From Tenrec ecaudatus (lineage: Eukaryota; Chordata; Mammalia; Afrosoricida; Tenrecidae), in assembly GCF_050624435.1 (NCBI RefSeq), contig NC_134546.1, positions 39,573,501 through 39,637,500 of the forward strand: 64,000 nucleotides of DNA, read 5' to 3'. A program made the translations under genes and the position numbers. Position 1 is the first letter of the stretch; each line of letters opens with the position of its first letter. The notes below the pieces were generated by a model. That model was not told where the DNA came from. It searched no databases and saw nothing but the letters and a program-made list of their open reading frames with translations. Positions 26,901 to 35,900 of this stretch are shown in pieces.

Positions 26901-29900
26901 CTACAGAGGACTAGCTGGCGGCCCTCAAGACTTGAAGGACTGGCAGGGCTTCACAACTGTCTCATGGGAGTGAGTTGCACTGAGCCATTTATACTGCTGT
27001 TTATTTCTTATGTTATAGAGCTATCTATCTGTATATATATATATATATAATTACTATCATTCTGGTTTTATTTCTCTAGAGAACCCTGCCTAACACATTG
27101 AGTTAGTTAATTCACGTCTTTCGCTCAGTTTAAAAACTGGAACCTATCTTTTCATTGGACTGTGAGCGGATCTGCCTGATTTTACCCATTTGTACACGAG
27201 TGCCGAGGCCAGACCATCTGAAAGGCGAGCTTTCCTGAAACTCCTCTGCAAACGCACTGTGGCAGCACTCTGCGCTTTTAGAAGAAGCAGCTGCCGCTCA
27301 CTGCTGACAGCCTGGACCGGCATCACCATCCCCCGGCCTGTTCTTTGGAGGGCGACTCGGGAAACAGATTTTGTCTGGCAAAGACCGTTGAGTTCAGTTC
27401 TCCCAGCATGCTGATTTTAAGCTTGTCCTTGAAACCTCCTTGTAGTAGTCCAGGGAGACTAGAGAACCAAATCCAGGACACTCGTGTGTGTGTAAGAGCG
27501 AGCTTTATCTCAAAGAGCAATTGGATATTAAGAAAACATCTCAGCCCAGTCCAGATCAAGTCCATCCGTTATTAGCCCACAGGTCCGATGCCAGTCTATA
27601 AGCTCCTCTTCAGACTCATGCAACACATGCAACGAGAGGTCACAGGCCAGTGGGTGGGAAGTCTTGTGGATCCTGTGGCGGTAGAGGCATCTCAGTGCTG
27701 GCGTGGCTCTCCACGTGGCTCCTTCAGCTCCAGGGCTCTGATTCCATCAGTGTAGCTACTTGTGTCTTGTCAACAGGAAGATGAAGCAGAGAATGTCTGT
27801 GCCCCACCTCCAGTGAGCTATTTATCTCCTTCGTGTCTCCAAATGAGGTCATCAAGCTGAGAACTGATCGACAGGCTAGACTCCACCCCTTTACAAGTTG
27901 ACAGGAAATAATGTAACCGCTGCCGCTGTACTCCCTTTCCAATCACCTATCCTGTGGTTTCAGTGGAAAACATGGGCAGTGCATTTTTTAAAAAGACCCT
28001 GTGGCCCTTGGTCTGGATCTGAGTTCCTGTCTTTGACTCAGGTTTCAGCCAAACGATCCACAGGTCTGCACGGGGAGCAACACTAGGGAGGTCTGTACAC
28101 CTGAGTCATCAGCCAGCTGAGACCCACAGGGTAGCATTGACCCCGGGACAAAGTGCAGCAGGGCTGGGAACGAAGAGGCACGGGAAGAGAGGAACACAAG
28201 GAGGCAGTGGGTTGCCTGATGCTACGTCATGGGCATTGCAATCAATGACACTAGACAAAATGGGAATGGATGGTTGAATGGAAAACTGATTTGCTCTGTA
28301 GATCTTCACCCAATTCACAATAAAAATGTTATTTAAAAGACAACTTTCTTTAAGGATGCTGGCAACAGGGTGGGTGGAGGGAGGGGGTATGTTGTTCTAT
28401 GATAGATATATAGTTAGATGCAGGCTTTAATGAGGATACTCACAGCAAGAGACAGAGTTTGTTCTTTACAAAAAGAGGATACAGGTTACAGACAGCCTGA
28501 AGAGGCCATAAGCACGGCCCAATCACAGCCACGTTCCCAGAGGCTCCCCACCCATGGGAATCCTGCTAAGCCTCAGGACCCAGAGGGAACACACTCCGGG
28601 ATTTTTGCTTTAGGCCTCCCAGGGACAAATCGTGTTGCAAGTCAGGCAGCTGATGTTGGGTTTCTATCAGAAACACGGCATTCTAAAGGTTTTCCATTTC
28701 CCCCTGGGGAGACCGCCCTCTGAAGAACGCACTCTGTCAAAGGTTGTTTTCAGAGGATCTTCGCTTTCTCACCCACACCGCCCTCTCCGGGGGCATTACC
28801 TGGTCTCTGTGCACCAGCGTGCTGGGGCTTGCCCGTGGCTTGTCTTTAAAGGAGTATGTGGCCATTTGTTTCTTTAACAAATCCAGGAAGTTCGGAGGCA
28901 TGTATGGGGGAAGGTCATTGATCACCGGGTTGTTTCTGTGCACAAGAGGTGGTTTTCTCCTTCCTTCGTTTTTGAAATTGTAGGTGATTCTGACTGGATT
29001 TAATAGTGATTCTTCAATAAAGGTTTTCAGGTGGTAAGTCCCAGGTATCGGAGTTTTCTGTAGGAAATGGACAGACACAGTGAAAGTCATCAAGTCCGCC
29101 CATGACACCTTTTTTAAAAAAAAATCATTTAATTAGGGGCTCATACAACTCTTATCACAATCCATACTTACATCAATTGTGTAAAGCACAGTTGTACATT
29201 CATTGCCCTCATCGTTCTCAAAACATTTGCTCTCCACTTAAGCCCCTGGCATCAGCTCCTCATTTTCCCCCCTCCCTCCCAGTTCCCCCCTCCCTCATGA
29301 ACCCTTGATAATTTATAAATTATTTTGTCATATCTTACACTCTCCAACGTCTTCTTTCACCCATTTTTCTGTTGTCCATCCCCAGGGAGGAGGTTATATG
29401 TAGATCCTTATAATCGGTTCCCCCTTTCCACCCTGCCCTCCCGGTATCGTCACTCTTACCACTGGTCCTGAAGGGATCATCCATCCTAGATTCCCTGTGT
29501 TTCCAGTTCCTATCTGTACCAGTGTACATCCTCTGTCCTAGCCAGATTTGTAAAGTAAAATTGGAATCATGATAGTGAGGCAGGGAGAAAGCATTTAAGA
29601 ACTAGAGGAAAGTTGTATGTTTCATCGTTACTACACTGCACCCTGACTGGCTTGTCTCCTCCCCGAGACCCTTTTGTAAGGGGATGTCCAATTGCCTACA
29701 AATGGGCTTTGGGTCTCTACTCCACACTCTCCCTTATTTGCAATGATATGATTTTTTGTTCTGATGATGCCTGATAACTCATCCTTTCAGCACCTCGTGA
29801 TCACACAAGCTGGTGTGCTTCTTCTATGTAGGCTTTGTTGCTTCTGAACTAGATGGCTGCTTGTTTACCTTCAAGCCTTTAAGACCCCAGACACTATATC

Positions 29901-32900
29901 TTTTAATAGCCGGGCACCATCAGCTTTCTCCACCACATTTGCTTATGCACCCACTTTGTCTTTAGAGATTGTGTCAGGAAGGTGAGCATCATGGAATGCC
30001 AGGTTAATAGAACAAAGTATACTTGCATTGAGGGAGTACTTGAGTGGAGGCCCAATGTCTATCTGCTACCTTAATACTAAAACTATACATATATGCACAT
30101 AGATCTGTTTCCACATCCTCATATATAAAAATATTTGATATGGACATGCCTTTATTTAGACCTCTATAAATGCCCTTTGCCTCCTATCTCTTTCCTCTAT
30201 TTCCTCTTACCTTCCTCTTGTCCAACTATCATGTTCAGCCTTCATTTAGCTTTCAGTAATTTCTCTCAATTACATTAACCTTGGTCACACCCTACCAGGC
30301 CTCCTACACCCTCCTCACCACTGATTTGGATCACTTGTTTTGCCCTTGTCCCTGGGTTTGTTAACACCACTTCCTTTTCCCCCACCTCCCCCTATCCCAG
30401 GTCTCCCAGGAACTGTCGGTCCTGTTGTTTTCTCCTCCAGATTGTTCATCCAGCCTATTTTATTTAGACAGACCTGAGGAGATAGTAACACGCACAAAAG
30501 CAAGACAGAGCAAAACCAAGCAACAAAAGAAAACAAAACAACAACAACAAACCAATGACAAAAGCAAAAGAAAACACAACAACAAGAAAGAAAAGTTTGT
30601 AGTTAGTTCAAGGACTGTTTGTTGGCCTTTAGGAGTGTTTTCTGGTCAAGTCTGATGGGGTGCCAAGCCCTGGCCCCAAAGTCTATGTTTGGTATTCCCT
30701 GGGGACTTTGTTGCTTTGTTCCCCTTGCTGTTCTGTTCCCCGCCCTTAGTGTTTTGCCTTGGTGTGTTGGGCTCAGATCGGGTGGAATTCCCACACTGGT
30801 GACACCTTGTTTAAGCACCCTTTTTGAACGAGTCCTTCTTAAGCAGCATTTCTCTTTGTTTTTAGAGTTAATGAAATTTGACCAAGCACTCTTGAGAGAA
30901 CAACGTTTCAAGAGCATCATTATTCATGCCCTTTCTGAGCCAGCTGCTGGATTCACAGCAAATGGATATGCCGCCGCAGGTGAAGTTTACGTTTTGAAAA
31001 AGCAACTTCAGAGACATACTTGAATTTAGGATTTAACTTGACTCAATCTCAGGCCTCTGGTGAGACCACCCAAGATAACTTCTTCATCTCTCTCTCTATA
31101 TATATTTTTTTCCTTTACAGGTTTATTTTTAAATTTTTATGGTTGTGAGAAAATATAGATAACTCACCATTTGCCCAGCCCGCATCATTCACATCTACAA
31201 TTCAGGGCGACCAATTACATCAGTCATGTGGTGCAATCCTCATGGGACCCATCACTGCGAACATAAACTCGATGCTTCCCAAACAAAGAAGCCCCTGACG
31301 CCCTCCCTCACACTCCTGGTAACTTCTTTTAAACTTTGATGACTATCTACTTGTCAACTTTAGGTGTTTCCAGTTCCTATCAGTGGGGGTCACACAGCAT
31401 TTGTCCTTTGTCTCCTGCTTATGCATTTCTTTCTAACCCTCACACAGGACACCTGGGCCTGGGGGTGGGGGTGGGGGCTGAATATGCAGTCTAATCAGCC
31501 CACTTAAAGGTCTGGTAGTTCCAAATCCCAACTACACCGAGGCTAGACGAGCTAGTCACTGCTTCTCCTACGGCCACCTTTCCATTGAGCTTCCGTTCTG
31601 CCATTGAATGGAATTCACTTAATTCAAGGAGCCTTTGACTCTTAAGTCCCTTTCAACAACACACAATATTTGTGAAATATTTCAGAAACTCTGTCTCTTG
31701 AGGGGCCGGGGAGCATGTCGGCTTTTATTGGGGCCACCTGGCCTTCATTTGTTGACCATGTTACCATTGTGCTCACAGGCTCTGCACCAGCTGCAGAGGA
31801 AACGGACCAGAGCACTGTCCCCCTCGGGCGGATCCTGGGCGAATCCTACCAAGACCGTAAGTTAGAACTGTCTGATCTACATAGCTGCAGAGCACCTAAA
31901 TCCAAAGATTGTTTTTAGTTTCCACTTGCCCAAGATTATTTTTTTCCCCATTCAAAATGTAAAGGCTAATTTTTCATCCACAGGCTGATACTCCCATTGC
32001 AAATATGAAAGGGTTTCGAAGCACAACTACTGCTTCCTGGTAATTTGTGTTACTGAGAGTTTAGATGGGTTAAGATGTTCGTGGAAACAGGACTCATCTG
32101 ACTTGTAAAAACGGAAAATATACATACCGTCAATGCTATCCTCCACCATCCCTCTCTTTCAAAAGACGATGGCTTCCGGGCTGCCTTCTAGTAACAAACA
32201 GAATATGCTTAATCACTTGGGAGGTGAGCTACTGAAGTTAAATATAATTTACAAAATGCTTACTTGAAGAAATTAATGTTTTCACTACATTGGTCAGTCT
32301 GTATTAAAAGAACAGCTACAGGATGACCAATTTTATCCCTAGTAATTTTCTTAAATTGCTGTTTTATGATCTTAAGCTGTTTTTTAAACATCTAAATTCC
32401 CTTAGGTAAAATTCAAGTAATCAAGATATTCATCTCAGAGAAATGCTGTAAGTCTATTAAATGTGGTAGAATTTGAGGTTGTTAGGAAGAATAAGAGTTG
32501 CATAAATCCAAAATGATGCCATTATACATCAGATTTATGGCTCGGGTGATTTGTCTGGGGGTTCAAGCTAAAAAAAAGTGTGTAAGTGTTATTTTAATGT
32601 GGTACTGGGATACAAGTCCTTGGAAATACGGTGACTGCTGAGAACTGCAGTTCCTGGATTGGCACACACTATCAAATGTGCTGACACTCCTGTCCTCTGA
32701 GTTTGTCCAGCTAGAGTCTGTCAGACTAGAGAGGTAGAATACTGGAGGAGGCAACAGACCAGGCCTTTAAAGCCCAGTGTTGCCACTGCATAACTGGGTG
32801 CACTGGACAAGTTATAAGTCTCATCAACCTTCTGGGCTCAGCTTCAACATAAGGGTATAAAAATAAGGTTTGGTTGATTTGATTTTTTTTGACTATTGCT

Positions 32901-35900
32901 TCCATGATCGTTGATTGTGGAGCCAAGCAAAATGAAATCCTTGACGTCAGTCTTTTTTTCACTTTATGACGATGTTGTCTATCGGCCCACGTGAGGTCAT
33001 CTGTCTTCCTGACATTGAGCTGCGATCCATACTGTAGGCTGCAGTGGTTGATCACCAGCAAGTCCTGCAAGTCCGCCTCACTCTCAACAAGCAAGGCTGT
33101 GTCATCTGCGTATCTCAGACTATTCATAAGCCTCCTCCAATCCTGATGCCTTGTTCTTCATATAGTCCGGCTTCTCGTATTGTTGTACAAATTAAGTAAG
33201 TATGAAGAAAGGAATCAACCCCGACACACACTTTTTCTGATGTTAAACCATGCAGTATGTCTTTGTTCTTTGAAGTACACCTGGTCTGTGTACAGGTTAC
33301 TCGTGAGCACAGTGAAGTGTTCCAGAATTTTCATTCTTCTCAAGGTGACCCATCGTTTATTATGATGCATACAGCAAAATGACTTGACATAGTCATAAAA
33401 CACAAGTAAGTGTGTTTCTGGTATTATCTGCTTTCGGTTAAGATCCATATGATATCCCCCGTGCGACATTCTCTCCTGAATCCAGCTTGAATTTCTGGAA
33501 GTTCTCTGTCAATGTACTGCTGCAGCAGTTTTTGGATTATCTTCAGGAAAATTTTACTTGTATCTGATATAAGTGATATTGCTCTAAAATTTGCACCTTC
33601 TGCTGAGTCACCTTTCTTTGGAATGGGTGCTATGAATGCCTTCCAGTTAGCTGGCCAGATTGCTATCTTCCAGATTTCTTGGCACAGATGAGCTTGCTGA
33701 AACATGTCAACTGCTATTCCATAATTTCCTGAAGCCTGGAGTTCCACTAATGCCTTCAGTGCAGCTTAGAATTCTTGCAAGACCATTGGTCCTGGATCTC
33801 ATGGGATTCCTGGAAATGGTTGAAGGTCTACCAGTTCTATTTGATACACTCTAGTCACTGTGGCACTCCGTTAGTTTAGAAACTTCTTGCGTTGTTTGAG
33901 GTTCTGCCCACACAATCCTTTCTATTGTACCTTGAGGCTTGAATTCCCCCACCCCCAATACCTTTCACCTTCAGAGATGCTGAATGTGCTCTTCCCTTTC
34001 GTCTTTCTAACTCAAGGTCTCTGCATAGTTCGTTTTAATGCTTTACTTTGTATTCCTGAGCAACTCTTTGGCATCTTCCTTCAGTTGTGGTTGTTGTTTT
34101 TCCTGTTCAGCTCTTTTACTTAATGTCTTCCTTTCATTTTATCTATCCTGTGTTCAAGAGCCAATTTCAAGTCTCTTCTGACATCTGTTTTGACCTTTTC
34201 TTTTTTCTTGTCTTTTTAAAGAACTTTTGGTTTCTTTGCATATGCTGTCATTCAACAACTTGTCTGGTTCTCAGTAATTACTGCTAACGGTGCCAAATAT
34301 ATTCTTGAAATGGTCTCTAAATCCGGGTGGAATAAATCAATGTCATATATTGGCCTTCATGGACTCGTTTTAATTTTCTTCAGCATTAACTTGAATTTGC
34401 ATATGAGCAATTAATGGTCTATTCCATAGTCAGTTCCTGGCCTTTTTCCAGACTGATGATATTGAACTTCTCTATTGTCTCATTGCACAGATGTAGCCCG
34501 TTTAAGGCCTATGGATTCCTTCCAGAAGCTCATGTGTATAGTTGGTCACCAGAGTTATGAAGGTTTCTTAGACATAACCAAGGACGTTTAAGTGGTGAGT
34601 GGGTTGGGCTGAGGGCTCGGGATCCTAGTGTTTGGGTAAATTGGCATAACATAGTTTACAAAGACAATGTTCTGGAGGAAAGAAGAGTGACAGAAATGGA
34701 AAGACACAGGTAACAATTAGTTCCAGTGGCCTAATGGACCATGTAACCTTAGACAAGAACTAGATGGTATCCCACTACCACTACCAACTACGCCAGTTTA
34801 TCCCATTAGAATGTTCTGGATAGAAAGGAAGAAGAATGTGTAACAAAAATCAAAATCATACAAAAGACCAGGCTTACTGGTTACATAGAGACTGGTCCTA
34901 AGCTACCAAACAAGAGGAATATAAGGAGGAGAGCAATCACACTAGGGGGGCATGCACACCTTAGAGCCACCAACCATTTTCAGATCAAAAGAGCAGTATT
35001 TGTCTCATGACAAAGGCATCCAGAAGGCTTAGAAAGAAAGGAGCAATGGAACCGGAAACACAGGCAGGAAGTCAAATAAGTGCTGGTGCATTGAGGAGCT
35101 CGCAATGAATGAGGTGAAACAAGACGGGGAGAAACTATTGAAAGTAAAGTTGATGATCTGCTCCGTAAATCTTTACCTAATTCTCTTGATTTCTCTCTCA
35201 GTGCCCCCCCCTCTCTCTCACACACACACAAACACACACACACACACATACACAATTTCAAAAAATACTATGGGGTTTAAAACCAGGAAAGTTGTATGAC
35301 AGGATGATGTCCTTTTTCCATACGTCAATCTGCATGTTGGCAAATACTCTGAGCAGCGGGGCCACATGAAGAGACCAACGTCAAGGCTGGAGGAAGGCCA
35401 ATGAACCACCTGCAATGTTTCGAGGCCACAACTCTGCCTCCTGAAATAAGTGGACTGGGAGCACTTACTGATGGAGTTCAAAGACGATGGCTTCCGTAGG
35501 GATTATACCCCAGCATGAGGACAACCATGAATCCTCACAGCTGGTCCAATGAGCAGTAAACAGAGAGAAGATTAGCTGGCAGGGATTTCAGTTTACTTGG
35601 ATCCATGGAAGCAGGAGTCAGGACATCAAAAGATGTTGGGCCAATCTGCAAAAGATCTTTTTTATTCCTACGTGTTAAAAGGCAACCATGTCACCTTGAC
35701 ATTTTGAGGACTGGGGAATACCCGACCCAAGCCATGTATTTTCAGTTACCTCTTACACATGCAAAAGCTGGGCAGCGAATAAGGAAGACCTAACAAGAGT
35801 GTATGTATTTGAAATATTGTGTTGGCAAAGAATACTGAATGAAGAGATGGATCTACTGCCAGAAAAACAAACAAGTCTGTCTCAGAAAAAAAGTATAGCC

